Positions 42,594 through 52,643 of a DNA stretch of 64,000 nt are shown piece after piece; the first letter of the stretch is position 1, and every line of letters starts with the position of its first letter. The notes beneath the pieces were generated by a model. The model was given only the letters and a program-made list of their open reading frames with translations, was not told the DNA's origin and searched no databases. Made by a program: the position numbers and the translations under genes. The DNA comes from Rhizobium leguminosarum. Lineage in GTDB: Bacteria; Pseudomonadota; Alphaproteobacteria; Rhizobiales; Rhizobiaceae. The stretch is taken from NCBI RefSeq assembly GCF_002953715.1, contig NZ_CP025017.1:215540-279539 (forward strand), written 5' to 3'.

Positions 42594-43481
42594 ATGTCCA
42601 TCAAACGCAAGCCCAACCTTTCCGCGACCATCGCCTTGCTGCCGACATGGTTCGTCGCGGTCGTGGTCTTTATCGGCACCATGGCTTGGTCGATCCGCCT
42701 GTCCTTCACCAATTCGACGCTTTTTCCGTCCTCGACCTATGTCGGTATGGCGCAATATTCGAAGCTCTTCTCTTCCGCCAAGTGGCTGGCCTCGCTGCAA
42801 AACGTGTTGATCTTCGGCGTCCTATACGTCGCAGGCTGTCTGCTGCTGGGCTTCCTGCTGGCGGCGGCGCTGGACCGCAAGATCCGTTTCGAAAGCGCCT
42901 TCAGGACCATATTCCTCTATCCCTACGCCATGTCCTTCGTGGTGACCGGACTGATCTGGCAATGGATGCTCAATCCGACGCTCGGCATCCAGGCGAGCGT
43001 GCGTTCGCTCGGCTGGGAAAGCTTCGTCCTCGATTGGGTGGTCAATCGCGACATGGCGATCTATGCGCTGGTGCTTGCCGGCGTATGGCAGGGCGCGGGG
43101 CTCGTCATGGTCATTGCGCTCGCCGGCATGCGTGGCATCGAAGCCGAGCAATGGAAGGCGGCGCGGATCGACGGCATTCCCGTCTGGCGCATCTATGTCT
43201 CGATCATCCTGCCGCAGCTCGGGCCGGCGCTGGCCGCGGCCGGCATGCTGCTCGCCATGGGCGTGATCAAGACCTATGACATCGTCGTCGCCATGACCAA
43301 TGGCGGCCCCGGCAATGCGACGGAGGTGCCGGCGAAATTCATCATGGACAATCTGTTCGGGCGCCAGAACCTCGGCCTCGCCACAGCCGGCGCGACGGTG
43401 CTTGTCCTCGGCGTGATCATCGCAGTCGCCCCGTTCCGCTACATCATGCACATGCGTGACAAAGCAAAGGGGGCCGCGTGA
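42594..43481 (+). CDS. Sugar ABC transporter permease (MalF-type)
   Basis: A 295-residue permease of the BPD_transp_1 family with six apparent transmembrane segments. The EAA coupling loop is seen around EAEQWKAARIDGIPVWRIY, with the C-terminal GGPGNATEVPAKFIMD typical of MalF-type sugar permeases. It overlaps the next gene by the TGATG arrangement. Confidence 0.92.
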   Translation: MSIKRKPNLSATIALLPTWFVAVVVFIGTMAWSIRLSFTNSTLFPSSTYVGMAQYSKLFSSAKWLASLQNVLIFGVLYVAGCLLLGFLLAAALDRKIRFESAFRTIFLYPYAMSFVVTGLIWQWMLNPTLGIQASVRSLGWESFVLDWVVNRDMAIYALVLAGVWQGAGLVMVIALAGMRGIEAEQWKAARIDGIPVWRIYVSIILPQLGPALAAAGMLLAMGVIKTYDIVVAMTNGGPGNATEVPAKFIMDNLFGRQNLGLATAGATVLVLGVIIAVAPFRYIMHMRDKAKGAA

Positions 43482-44365
43482 TGGCCCCTCTTCATCCGAA
43501 CGGCCCGAAGCCGGTACAGATCACCGCCGGGCGCATCGGCCTCTATGCCTTCCTTGTCATCGCCGCGCTTTTCTTCCTATTGCCGCTCTACACCATGGTC
43601 GTCACCTCGCTGAAGTCCATGGACGAAATCCGGCTCGGGCAGATCTTTGCCCTGCCGGCCACGCTCGATTTCTCTGCCTGGGCCACCGCCTGGTCGGGCG
43701 CCTGCATGGGAACCGTCTGCGTCGGCATTCGCAGCGGCTTCTGGAATTCGGTGGCGATCACCCTTCCCTCGGTCGCGCTCTCGGTCTTCATCGGCGCCGT
43801 CAACGGCTATGCGCTGTCGCTCTGGCGGCCGCGCGGCGCAAACCTGCTCTTCGGCCTGCTGATGGCCGGTGGCCTCATCCCCTACCAGATCTTCCTCTAT
43901 CCGATGGTCCGGGCGATGGCGAATATCGATCTCTACAATTCGCTGGCCGGCATCATTCTCGTGCATGTCATCTTCGGTCTGCCGCTGGTGACGCTGCTCT
44001 TCCGCAACTATTTCGTCAGTGTACCGGAGGAGCTCTGTAAGGCGGCACGCGTCGATGGTGCGGGTTTCTGGCGCATCTTTTTCGAGATCATGCTGCCGAT
44101 TGCCGTGCCGATGGTCGTCGTGGTCTCCATGCTGCAATTCACCGGCATCTGGAACGACTTTCTGCTCGGTCTCGTCTTTGCCGGGCGCGACAACCTGCCA
44201 ATGACCGTGCAGCTCAACAATATCGTCAACACCACGATGGGCGAGCGAACCTACAACGTGAACATGGCGGCGACGATCCTCACCGCCATCGTTCCGCTTG
44301 CCATCTATTTCCTGTCCGGCCGCTGGTTCGTGCGCGGCATCGCGGCCGGCGCAGTCAAGGGGTAA
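43481..44365 (+). CDS. Sugar ABC transporter permease (MalG-type)
   Basis: A 294-residue permease with the EAA loop EELCKAARVDGAGFWRIFF, N-terminal PLYTMVVTSLKSMDEI and C-terminal WNDFLLGLVFAGRDN, as in MalG-type subunits. The start ATG at 43481 overlaps the TGA of the previous gene; a GTG three bases upstream is the alternative. AAAGGGGG precedes. Confidence 0.92.
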   Translation: MAPLHPNGPKPVQITAGRIGLYAFLVIAALFFLLPLYTMVVTSLKSMDEIRLGQIFALPATLDFSAWATAWSGACMGTVCVGIRSGFWNSVAITLPSVALSVFIGAVNGYALSLWRPRGANLLFGLLMAGGLIPYQIFLYPMVRAMANIDLYNSLAGIILVHVIFGLPLVTLLFRNYFVSVPEELCKAARVDGAGFWRIFFEIMLPIAVPMVVVVSMLQFTGIWNDFLLGLVFAGRDNLPMTVQLNNIVNTTMGERTYNVNMAATILTAIVPLAIYFLSGRWFVRGIAAGAVKG

Positions 44366-44372
44366 CGCTTCC

Positions 44373-45458
<1,086 letters not shown>

Positions 45459-45541
45459 CGCACCATCCCTTTGTTTTTCCGCAATTCCGGGTGCGTTTCG
45501 CGCCGTTTTGAGGATTGCTCCAGGACAGGATTTGAAAAGAC

Positions 45542-47194
45542 ATGTCTGAGATCGTCTATGATGCGCTGGTGATCGGCTCCGGCGCTGCGGGTTCCTTCGC
45601 GGTAAAAGAACTGACGGCACAGGGGCTGTCGGTGCTGCTGCTCGAGGCCGGTCCCGCCGTCGGGCCGAAGGATTTCGATCCCGCGCGCAAGAAGGCGCCG
45701 GCAAGCAGCATCAATATCTGGGAGCGTGCGCGGGCCACCCTCAAGGGCCAGCCGATCCAGGCGCGCGCGGCCTTTTTTACCGAGCGATTCAGCCACTTCT
45801 TCGTCAACGACCGCAAGAATCCTTATACGACGCCGAAGGGCGAGCCCTTCCTCTGGATCCGCGGCCGCCAGGGCGGCGGGCGCCTCCACAGTTTCGGCCG
45901 GGTGCTGCTGCGCTGGACCGATGACGATTTCAAGATCCGATCGCGCGTGGGAAAGGGTGTGGACTGGCCGGTCTCCTATGACGAGCTGGCGCCTTTCTAC
46001 GACGAGGTCGAGGCCTATCTCGAGCTCTACGGCAACAAGGACAACGTGGCCACCCTGCCCGACGGCATCTATGCGAAGCCGGCAAGCCTGACGCCGGCCG
46101 AACAGATCTTCAAGCAGGCGGTCGAAAGCCGCTGGCCGGAAAGGCACGTGGTCTCCTGGCGCTACATCGCGCCGGACGCCGACCGCATGCCGCGACCGCT
46201 GCGAGACGCTCAGGCCACCGGTCAGTTGACCGTCCGCTACGATGCCGTCGTTCGCCGCATCACCACGGACGAAAAGACCGGCCACGCCACCGGAGCGGAG
46301 TTCATCGATCGCAATACGGGCGAAGTATCGACCGCGCGCGCCGCGACGGTGGTGCTTTCGGCCTCGCCGATAGAGAGCGTGCGACTGCTGCTGAATTCGG
46401 CGTCGGCGAAACATCCTGATGGGCTTGGCAACAGCTCGGGCGCTCTCGGCCGCTATTTCATGGATCAGCTTCCATGCCTCGCTTTCGGCTCCTTTTCCAA
46501 GGCGAAAGGTTGGTCGGTCGACGAGTCCGCGCCGACCGACCCGTTCTACAATCCGTCGGGCGGGATCTTCATTCCCCGCTTCGGCGAGGACGATGCCGCC
46601 CGCGGCGATTTCGACTACCAGGGAAGCGTCGGCCGCGCGCCAGTCTCCGGGGATAGGGATGCACGTCTGGCCTTCTTCGGTTTCGGCCGCATGCTGCCCT
46701 ATGCCGACAATCGCATCACGCTCGACGTCAGGCGCAGGGATGCCTGGAACATTCCCGTGCCGCATATCCGCTGCGTCATGCAACAAGAGGAGCAGGCGCT
46801 GCTCAGAAGGCAGGAGGAAACGCTGATTGCGATGATCAAGGAGGTCGGCGGCGACCTCGAATTCATCGGCTCGCCCACCGGCCTCAAGGAGATGGGCAAG
46901 GGCGCCTTTCCCGAAGCCGATACCTTCAGCCGCTTCATGTTCCGCAAATGGTTTCGCAAGACCATGTGCATGGGCGCGGCAATTCATGAGACGGGCGGCG
47001 CGCGCATGGGCGAAAACCGGCAAGCTTCTGTGCTCAATCCCTACAATCAGGTTTGGGATGCCCCGAACCTCATCGTCACCGACGCCAGCGCCTTCCCCGG
47101 CAGCGGCATCGCCGGCACGACGCTCACCGTCATGGCCTTGACGATCCGCGCCTGCCGGAACCTTGTCGACCAGTACCGGACGGGACGGCTATAG
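45542..47194 (+). CDS. GMC family oxidoreductase (FAD)
   Basis: A 550-residue flavoprotein. FAD-binding GSGAAGSFAVKELTAQG (residues 12-28) is at the N-terminus with LLLEAGP closing the Rossmann unit. A GMC-type second block surrounds RGRQGGGRLHSFGRVLLRW, and the catalytic C-terminal part is IHETGGARMGENRQASVLNPYNQVW then VTDASAFPGSGIAGTTLTVMAL. It resembles sugar or gluconate dehydrogenase large subunits, but no gamma or cytochrome subunit is encoded nearby and no Tat signal is seen, so it is probably cytoplasmic. Last gene of the sugar operon. Confidence 0.9.
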   Translation: MSEIVYDALVIGSGAAGSFAVKELTAQGLSVLLLEAGPAVGPKDFDPARKKAPASSINIWERARATLKGQPIQARAAFFTERFSHFFVNDRKNPYTTPKGEPFLWIRGRQGGGRLHSFGRVLLRWTDDDFKIRSRVGKGVDWPVSYDELAPFYDEVEAYLELYGNKDNVATLPDGIYAKPASLTPAEQIFKQAVESRWPERHVVSWRYIAPDADRMPRPLRDAQATGQLTVRYDAVVRRITTDEKTGHATGAEFIDRNTGEVSTARAATVVLSASPIESVRLLLNSASAKHPDGLGNSSGALGRYFMDQLPCLAFGSFSKAKGWSVDESAPTDPFYNPSGGIFIPRFGEDDAARGDFDYQGSVGRAPVSGDRDARLAFFGFGRMLPYADNRITLDVRRRDAWNIPVPHIRCVMQQEEQALLRRQEETLIAMIKEVGGDLEFIGSPTGLKEMGKGAFPEADTFSRFMFRKWFRKTMCMGAAIHETGGARMGENRQASVLNPYNQVWDAPNLIVTDASAFPGSGIAGTTLTVMALTIRACRNLVDQYRTGRL

Positions 47195-47342
47195 GCGCGC
47201 CTCGGCGGCTGAAGCGCATTCGACGCCGCAATCATCGGCTTAAGAGATCGGGACGTTGCTGTTCCAGCTTTCGGTTAGCCGAACTGTCACACAAACTTCG
47301 CAGTGACATGCTCCTGTCAAAAAAAGCAGGAAGGAAAAGCCC

Positions 47343-48257
47343 ATGTCTCAAACACCGCAGGACCAGCTCAGCCGCATAAAGGCCGAGATCGCCGACAGCT
47401 TCGATGAAGAGCTGGAAATGCAGATGGAGGAAGACCGGCTGGACGATCTGGTCGCCGAAGGAATGTCGGAGCCGGCGGAGCAGACGCTCGAGCGAAAGAC
47501 CTATTTCCGCGAGCTCTTCCGGCTGCAGCACGAACTGGTGCGGCTGCAGGATTGGGTTCAGCATAAGAAGCTGAAGGTGGTGGTGCTGTTCGAAGGCCGG
47601 GATTCGGCCGGCAAGGGAGGCGCGATCAAGCGCGTAACCCAGCGGCTCAATCCGCGTGTCTGCCGGACGGTCGCGCTGCCCGCCCCTACCGAGCGGGAAC
47701 GTCATCAATGGTATTTCCAGCGCTATGTCCCGCATCTTCCGACCGCCGGCGAAATGGTGCTCTTTGACCGAAGCTGGTACAATCGCGCCGGTGTCGAGCG
47801 CGTCATGGGGTTCTGCACCGAGGAAGAACTCGAGGAGTTCTTCCGCTCGGTGCCTGAATTCGAGCGGATGCTGGTCCGTTCCGGTATCGTGCTGATCAAA
47901 TACTGGTTCTCGATCACCGACGAGGAGCAGGAGTTCCGCTTCAAGATGCGTATCCACGATCCACTGAAGCAATGGAAGCTCTCACCGATGGATATGGAAA
48001 GCCGTGTCCATTGGGAGGAATACACCAAAGCCAAGGAAGAAATGCTGGAGCGTACGCACAGCCCCGATGCACCCTGGTGGGTGGTGCAGGCAGTAGACAA
48101 GAAACGGGCGCGGTTGAACTGCATCGCCCATCTTCTCGAGCAGATCCCTTACGAGGATGTTCCGAAACCGGAGATCCAGTTGCCGGACCGCATCCGTCAC
48201 GCCGATTACAACAGGGCGCCGGTTCCGCCTGAAATGCTTGTGCCGGAGCGCTATTGA
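47343..48257 (+). CDS. ppk2: Polyphosphate kinase 2 family protein (PPK2)
   Basis: A 304-residue PPK2-type kinase that transfers phosphate between polyphosphate and nucleotides. It has Walker A VVLFEGRDSAGKGGAIKR (residues 80-97), the lid-type motif, and Walker B VLFDRSWYNRAGVERVMGF, both family hallmarks. An acidic 40-residue N-terminal extension (SFDEELEMQMEEDRLDD) is typical of the longer class I members. It stands alone, after the sugar operon. AGGAAGGAAAAGCCC precedes the ATG. Confidence 0.94.
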   Translation: MSQTPQDQLSRIKAEIADSFDEELEMQMEEDRLDDLVAEGMSEPAEQTLERKTYFRELFRLQHELVRLQDWVQHKKLKVVVLFEGRDSAGKGGAIKRVTQRLNPRVCRTVALPAPTERERHQWYFQRYVPHLPTAGEMVLFDRSWYNRAGVERVMGFCTEEELEEFFRSVPEFERMLVRSGIVLIKYWFSITDEEQEFRFKMRIHDPLKQWKLSPMDMESRVHWEEYTKAKEEMLERTHSPDAPWWVVQAVDKKRARLNCIAHLLEQIPYEDVPKPEIQLPDRIRHADYNRAPVPPEMLVPERY

Positions 48258-48321
48258 AAGCATAGCCGCGACGGACGCCGGGACTTGGGGAAATAGCGGG
48301 AGCTGCATGCGCCTCATTCGG

Positions 48322-48357
48322 GATCGCTACGCCGTGCGAGAGCGTGGCGTAGCGATC
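48322..48357. repeat. 12-bp perfect inverted repeat between convergent genes
   Basis: Arms GATCGCTACGCC (48322-48333) and GGCGTAGCGATC (48346-48357) with a 12-base loop. It lies between ppk2 and the convergent aldo/keto reductase and is a candidate bidirectional terminator, although no T-run follows. Confidence 0.55.
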
Positions 48358-48383
48358 GGATCGTTTGCAGCCATCGGATGCCG

Positions 48384-49259
48384 TCAGGCGGCGACATCAG
48401 CCATGCGGTTCAATTCCGAGACGACGTCGTCCGGCAGCACGAGCGCGGCTGCGGCGAGGTTCTCTCTGAGATGGCCGACGGATGAAGTGCCGGGGATCAG
48501 CAGGATGTTTTCCGCTCGACGCAGCAGCCAGGCGAGCGCCACCTGCATAGGCGTGGCATCAAGGCGTGCGGCGACACCGGACAGGGTGGACGACTGCAGC
48601 GGGGTGAACCCGCCGAGCGGAAAGAACGGCACATAGGCGGTGCCTTCGCGCGCGAGGTCCTCGATCAGCCTGTCGTCGGCCCGATGCGCCAGATTGTACT
48701 GGTTCTGCACACAGACGATCTCGGTGATCCCGCGCGCCTCAGTGATCTGTTTCGATGTGACGTTGCTCAGCCCGATGTGCCGGACCAGGCCTTGCCGCTG
48801 GAGATCGGCGAGCACAGTCAGCGGCGCTTCGATCGACCCTTCGGCCGGGCCGTGTACGTCGAACATGACCCTGAGATTGACGACATCAAGCATATCGAGG
48901 CCGAGATTGCGGAGATTGTCGTGCACTGCCGCGGTCAGCTCTTCACGCGAGAAGGCCGGCATCCATGATCCGTCCGTGCCGCGCCGGGCGCCGATCTTGG
49001 TGACGATAGTGAGATCGTCACGATAGGGATGCAGCGCTTCACGAATGATCTGGTTGGTGACGTGCGGGCCATAGAAGTCGCTGGTGTCAATGTGGTTTAC
49101 GCCGCTCGCGACCGCCTCGCGCAGCACCGCCAGGGCCGCGCCATGATCCTTGGGCGGGCCAAACACACCAGGACCAGCGAGCTGCATGGCGCCATAGCCG
49201 AGCCGCTTCACGCTGCGGTCGCCGAGATTGAACCTGCCGGACTGATCGATAGTGGACAT
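48384..49259 (-). CDS. Aldo/keto reductase
   Basis: A 291-residue NADPH-dependent reductase with a TIM-barrel fold. The conserved catalytic aspartate/tyrosine region is VNHIDTSDFYGPHVTNQI, the lysine is in DLTIVTKIGAR, and the C-terminal cofactor-binding LIPGTSSVGHLRENLAAA. I start it at ATG 49259 (MSTIDQSGRF). Its neighbour is a divergent LysR-type regulator that probably controls it. Substrate not predictable. Confidence 0.9.
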   Translation of the reverse strand: MSTIDQSGRFNLGDRSVKRLGYGAMQLAGPGVFGPPKDHGAALAVLREAVASGVNHIDTSDFYGPHVTNQIIREALHPYRDDLTIVTKIGARRGTDGSWMPAFSREELTAAVHDNLRNLGLDMLDVVNLRVMFDVHGPAEGSIEAPLTVLADLQRQGLVRHIGLSNVTSKQITEARGITEIVCVQNQYNLAHRADDRLIEDLAREGTAYVPFFPLGGFTPLQSSTLSGVAARLDATPMQVALAWLLRRAENILLIPGTSSVGHLRENLAAAALVLPDDVVSELNRMADVAA

Positions 49260-49366
49260 GATGTAACTCCTTTCAAGAGATGACGCCAAGATAGGCCCAA
49301 GATAAGCACTGTTGGCACGTGTGAGAATTGGCTATAATCCGCACGGGCTGTGCGGAGTGGCGAACA

Positions 49367-50278
49367 GTGAAAGCAGATCTGGGTGACCTCAATGCCTTTG
49401 TTGCCGTGGCGCGCGCCGGGGGTTTTCGTGAAGGGGCGCGCGTAAGCGGCAGCAGCGCCTCTTTTCTCAGCGAAGCAGTGCGTCGCCTGGAGGCCCAACT
49501 CGGCGTCAGGCTGCTCAACCGGACGACACGCAGTGTCGTGCCGACTGAAGCGGGCAAGGGCTTGCTGGAGCGGCTCGGCCCTGCTTTGAGCGAAGTGGAG
49601 TCTGCCCTCGATGTCGTCAACAGTTTTCGCGACAGGCCGGCGGGTGCATTGCGCCTCAATGTGCCGGTCAGCGCGGCGCGGCTGGTACTGCCCGCCATAG
49701 TCCCACCGTTCCTCGCCGCCTATCCCGATATTCGGCTGGAGGTGGTAACCGATGAGAGTTTTGTCGACGTGATCGCGGCCGGCTGCGACGCCGGCATCCG
49801 CTATGACGAGCGGTTGGAGCAGGATATGATCGCAATACCGATCGGCCCACGCGTCCAGCGCTTTGCCATCGCAGCCTCCCCCGACTACCTGGATCGCCGC
49901 GGGCGTCTGCAACACCCGAGCGAACTGCTCGGCCATGCCTGCATATTGGGTCGCTTCGATAGCGGTGCGATGACGGCGCCGTGGGAATTCGAGCGTGATG
50001 GCGAGATCGTGCGGGTCGATCCAACGGGGCCGCTGATCGTGCGGGTCGGCGGAGCGACCGACCTGGCCGTCGATGCAGCGATATCAGGAACAGGGATCGT
50101 CTGCCTCTTCGAGGACTGGCTGCGCCCGCATTTCGACAGCGGTGCGCTCGAGCCCATCCTCGAACCGTGGTGGCAGCGCTTCTCCGGGCCATTCCTCTAT
50201 TATCCCGGACGGCGTCTGGTGCTTGCGCCGCTCCGGGCATTCATCGATTTCGTCAAGGCATCAGCCAATCAGGCTTGA
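49367..50278 (+). CDS. LysR family transcriptional regulator
   Basis: A 303-residue LysR regulator. The helix-turn-helix is DLNAFVAVARAGGFREGARV followed by SGSSASFLSEAVRRLEAQLG, and the substrate-binding-like domain runs to the end (ALRLNVPVSAARLVLP, LEPILEPWWQRFSGPFLYYP). The start is probably GTG 49367 with GGAG nearby, because a longer form would begin at TTG. It is divergent from the aldo/keto reductase. Confidence 0.88.
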   Translation: MKADLGDLNAFVAVARAGGFREGARVSGSSASFLSEAVRRLEAQLGVRLLNRTTRSVVPTEAGKGLLERLGPALSEVESALDVVNSFRDRPAGALRLNVPVSAARLVLPAIVPPFLAAYPDIRLEVVTDESFVDVIAAGCDAGIRYDERLEQDMIAIPIGPRVQRFAIAASPDYLDRRGRLQHPSELLGHACILGRFDSGAMTAPWEFERDGEIVRVDPTGPLIVRVGGATDLAVDAAISGTGIVCLFEDWLRPHFDSGALEPILEPWWQRFSGPFLYYPGRRLVLAPLRAFIDFVKASANQA

Positions 50279-50441
50279 TGTTTGTCGGCCAGAGACATGC
50301 CTCCCGATCTTCGTTGAGTGCTTCTATGCGTTAGAGCCTGACCTCGGCATTGTCGCCCATATCAGGTTTCTGTTCGAGACCGCGGCGGCCATCTTGATAT
50401 AGCTGATGATCGTGCCTGGGCTGTCCCAACCACGCAGTCGA

Positions 50442-50636
50442 TCAATGGACGCTTGGGGTTTTCATGACCATTGCGAAGTCTTCGGCAACCAGTTCACTGA
50501 CGGCAATGAGAACTTCTTCCCGGGAAAAACCCGATGTCAGAGCGCGTTGGATCAGATCCTGCAGATCCGGCTCCACGACATCACGGCAATCCTCGAGGCG
50601 TTCTTCGGAAACGGTGAGGCTATTGAGTTCGTCCAT
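50442..50636 (-). CDS. Small hypothetical protein
   Basis: A 64-residue acidic protein of unknown function: MDELNSLTVSEERLEDCRDV then a helix-rich rest, ending MKTPSVH. AAAGGACAGACA precedes ATG 50636; a slightly longer start is possible. The sequence looks like a real helical protein and not a shadow frame. It lies just downstream of rpsU on the same strand. Confidence 0.6.
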   Translation of the reverse strand: MDELNSLTVSEERLEDCRDVVEPDLQDLIQRALTSGFSREEVLIAVSELVAEDFAMVMKTPSVH

Positions 50637-50693
50637 TGTCTGTCCTTTCACGGAATGTAGCAGCCGAAGCTCGGGGCTGGTTGGGAATGGCTG

Positions 50694-50930
50694 CTAACGG
50701 GTGGTCGTCACCCGCTTCGGCCCGGCGAGCAGGCCTTCACGCTGCATCTTCTTGCGTGCGGCCTTGCGGTGACGGCTGATCGCCTGCGCCTTTTCTCTGA
50801 CGCGGCGTTCGGACGGCTTTTCATAGGCGCGTCGTTCCTTCATTTCACGGAACAGTCCTTCGCGCTGCATTTTCTTTTTCAAGACCCTGAGCGCTTGATC
50901 GACATTATTGTCTCTGACGAGTACTTGCAT
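50694..50930 (-). CDS. rpsU: Ribosomal protein bS21
   Basis: A 78-residue basic protein with the S21 N-terminus MQVLVRDNNVDQALRVLKKK and the MQREGLFREMKERRAYEKPSERR block. It takes part in initiation in the 30S subunit. The C-terminus carries a second KKMQREGLL, echoing the first KKKMQREGLF, and a unique tail AGPKRVTTTR, so this may be a divergent paralog and not the main copy. GAGAACTTGAA precedes the ATG. Confidence 0.94.
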   Translation of the reverse strand: MQVLVRDNNVDQALRVLKKKMQREGLFREMKERRAYEKPSERRVREKAQAISRHRKAARKKMQREGLLAGPKRVTTTR

Positions 50931-50969
50931 TTCAAGTTCTCCTTGTTTGGGTGGGGCGACGATCGCCGC

Positions 50970-51156
50970 TCAGCCGAGCTGCTCGGCGATCAGAGCCCGC
51001 AATTCGCGGCGGGTGAGAAGGCAGGGAAACGGCTTCCAGCTCCCAGCAACGCGGCGGACAGCTTCGTCATCCTCACGCGGTTTCGCCGCCGCAACCGCGG
51101 TGGCTGTATTTATGTGGTTCAAACAGAAATCCTTTGCCGATCTCGGCCGGCGTCAT
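50970..51156 (-). pseudogene. Possible small gene upstream of rpsU with a frame interruption
   Basis: Reading the minus strand from ATG 51156 gives MTPAEIGKGFLFEPHKYSHR, then the frame ends at TGA. The alternative frame continues with a protein-like stretch, KPREDDEAVRRVAGSWKPFP then LLTRRELRALIAEQLG, up to a stop at 50970. Joining them needs a one-base shift near CGCGGTTGCGGCGG. This could be a small decayed or mis-sequenced gene. No good ribosome-binding site precedes 51156. Confidence 0.3.
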
Positions 51157-51575
51157 CGATTGTTTGTGGGATTGCCCGTCACGCAGCCATAACGGCGCGC
51201 ACGGATGTACAAGCGCTTCAATCATGAGCCGGCAACGGCTTAGATTTCCGCTTGGTCGGGTATTTCCGCAACATAGGTATTGGCGGGCACAATTGCAACG
51301 GACGGCCCGGATGGCATGGCGCCGGCATCGCTAGTCGCCTTCAGATATACTCAGCGCCATTTTATTCAAGTTAGCCGGGTATAGTTTCTGCCGAATTTTC
51401 TTCGATTTGGCTTGAAAGTGACATTATTCCGCCGAAATGGAAGCAACGGGGAGATCGGCATCGAAATTAACCTTCTGTTAAATAGACCATTGACTTGTAG
51501 TATTAATAGGTTGTTAAAGGAGCCGCTCGCTGAGGTCGAAATTGACCCGCCAATAAACAATTTGAGGAGAGTGCA
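51157..51575. other. Region upstream of the RapA-like gene
   Basis: Low G+C in its second half and no convincing gene. A possible promoter for the RapA-like gene is TTGACT at 51490-51495 with a weak -10 (GTTAAA, 51513-51518). GAGGAGAG just before 51576 is a good ribosome-binding site. Confidence 0.35.
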
Positions 51576-52289
51576 ATGGCTTCGCCAATTCATGCAACTG
51601 ATGATAGTGCAACATTTAAAGAAACCGACGTTATTTCCGGAAATCTTCTTTCCAACGATTCATCCGACAACGGCCACCTGTTCCTGCGCGCCTTCGATGG
51701 CGCAAGCGTTGGCGCCAAGGCCGGCAACAGCCAGGTCACCGAGATTCAGGGCGACTACGGCACCTTCTTCGTCAAGCCCGATGGCAGCTACACCTATGTC
51801 CTGAGCGACGCTGCCAAGATCGGCTTCGCCAACGGCGAATCCTACCAGGAGAAGGTTTCTTACAAGATTTCCGACGGCAGCGGTCATACCGATGTCGGCC
51901 TGTTCACCCTGAACATCCAGGGCGTAACCCAGGTAAAGCCGATTGCTGTCGACGACCACTACAGCTTCAACGAAGGTAGCGCCATCGGCGGCAACGTTCT
52001 GGACAACGACATTGCCGGCGACAACGGCAAGCTCTTCCTCCGTCAGTTCGACGGCACGAACGTCAGCGCCAAGAGCGGCCTCGACGCTGTTACCGACATC
52101 GTCGGCGACCATGGCATCTTCCACGTCAAGCCGAATGGCGAATTCACCTACACGCTGACGGAAGACCTGACTGCCGGTCAGAACGTCACGGAAACCGTCC
52201 AGTACTACAAGATCTCCGATGGCGAAGGCCACACGGATGTTGGCGTTCTGACGCTCAACATCACGGGCACCGACGCTCATCTCGCTTGA
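51576..52289 (+). CDS. rapA: RapA-like secreted adhesin with two cadherin-like (VCBS-type) repeats
   Basis: A 237-residue acidic protein made of two similar repeats. The units share ATDD/AVDDHYSF, NLLSND / NVLDND, GHLFLRAFDGASVGAKAG / GKLFLRQFDGTNVSAKSG, GTFFVKPDGSYTY / GIFHVKPNGEFTY and SYKISDGSGHTDVG / YYKISDGEGHTDVG. This is the two-domain, about 24-kDa layout of rhizobial Rap proteins, calcium-binding cadherin-like lectins secreted by the PrsDE type I system that bind the acidic exopolysaccharide. It has no Sec signal peptide, consistent with type I export. prsDE is not in this window. A strong terminator follows. Confidence 0.8.
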   Translation: MASPIHATDDSATFKETDVISGNLLSNDSSDNGHLFLRAFDGASVGAKAGNSQVTEIQGDYGTFFVKPDGSYTYVLSDAAKIGFANGESYQEKVSYKISDGSGHTDVGLFTLNIQGVTQVKPIAVDDHYSFNEGSAIGGNVLDNDIAGDNGKLFLRQFDGTNVSAKSGLDAVTDIVGDHGIFHVKPNGEFTYTLTEDLTAGQNVTETVQYYKISDGEGHTDVGVLTLNITGTDAHLA

Positions 52290-52318
52290 TCACTTGCGAG
52301 AAATCAGTGAGAGACACC

Positions 52319-52345
52319 GCCCGCCGCGCAATCGGCGGGCGTTTT
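52319..52345 (+). terminator. Rho-independent terminator of the RapA-like gene
   Basis: Eight-bp stem GCCCGCCG / CGGCGGGC with loop CGCAAT followed by GTTTT, a standard intrinsic terminator 30 bases after the stop codon. Confidence 0.85.
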
Positions 52346-52454
52346 CATATATCCGCTTGTCAATTTCAGCCGGTCTGCAAAGCGGCATAATACTTTTTAG
52401 CTAGTTCTTATAAATGCCGGGGCGGCGTAGTCTCGTTGTTCGGAGGACACGCCG

Positions 52455-52643
52455 TTGACCGAACACATCGAACCCAGGCAAATGGAAACAGACGATCTGA
52501 CGAAAGTCTGGTCCGTGACCGAGTTTTGCGCGCGTCACCGCATAGATACCGAGGAACAAGCGCTGCTGCTCAAACTTTTCGGGCCGTTCGCGACTGCCTC
52601 CGAGCTGATCCACAATGCCAAGCGCGCGCCAAGGTTCAGATAA
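52455..52643 (+). CDS. Small hypothetical protein with TTG start
   Basis: A 62-residue protein of unknown function. GGAGGA at 52441-52446 sits eight bases before TTG 52455, and that start gives LTEHIEPRQMETDDL; the internal ATG at 52482 lacks such a site. The remaining part, WSVTEFCARHRIDTEEQAL, looks like a helical domain. It stands alone before the LuxR-type gene. Confidence 0.55.
   Translation: MTEHIEPRQMETDDLTKVWSVTEFCARHRIDTEEQALLLKLFGPFATASELIHNAKRAPRFR

Noticed and set aside
51100..51192. Cold-shock-like sequence (VAVFMWFKQKSFADL) on the plus strand upstream of rpsU
   Set aside because: Only a vague resemblance to CspA; no RNP motifs and no consistent frame.
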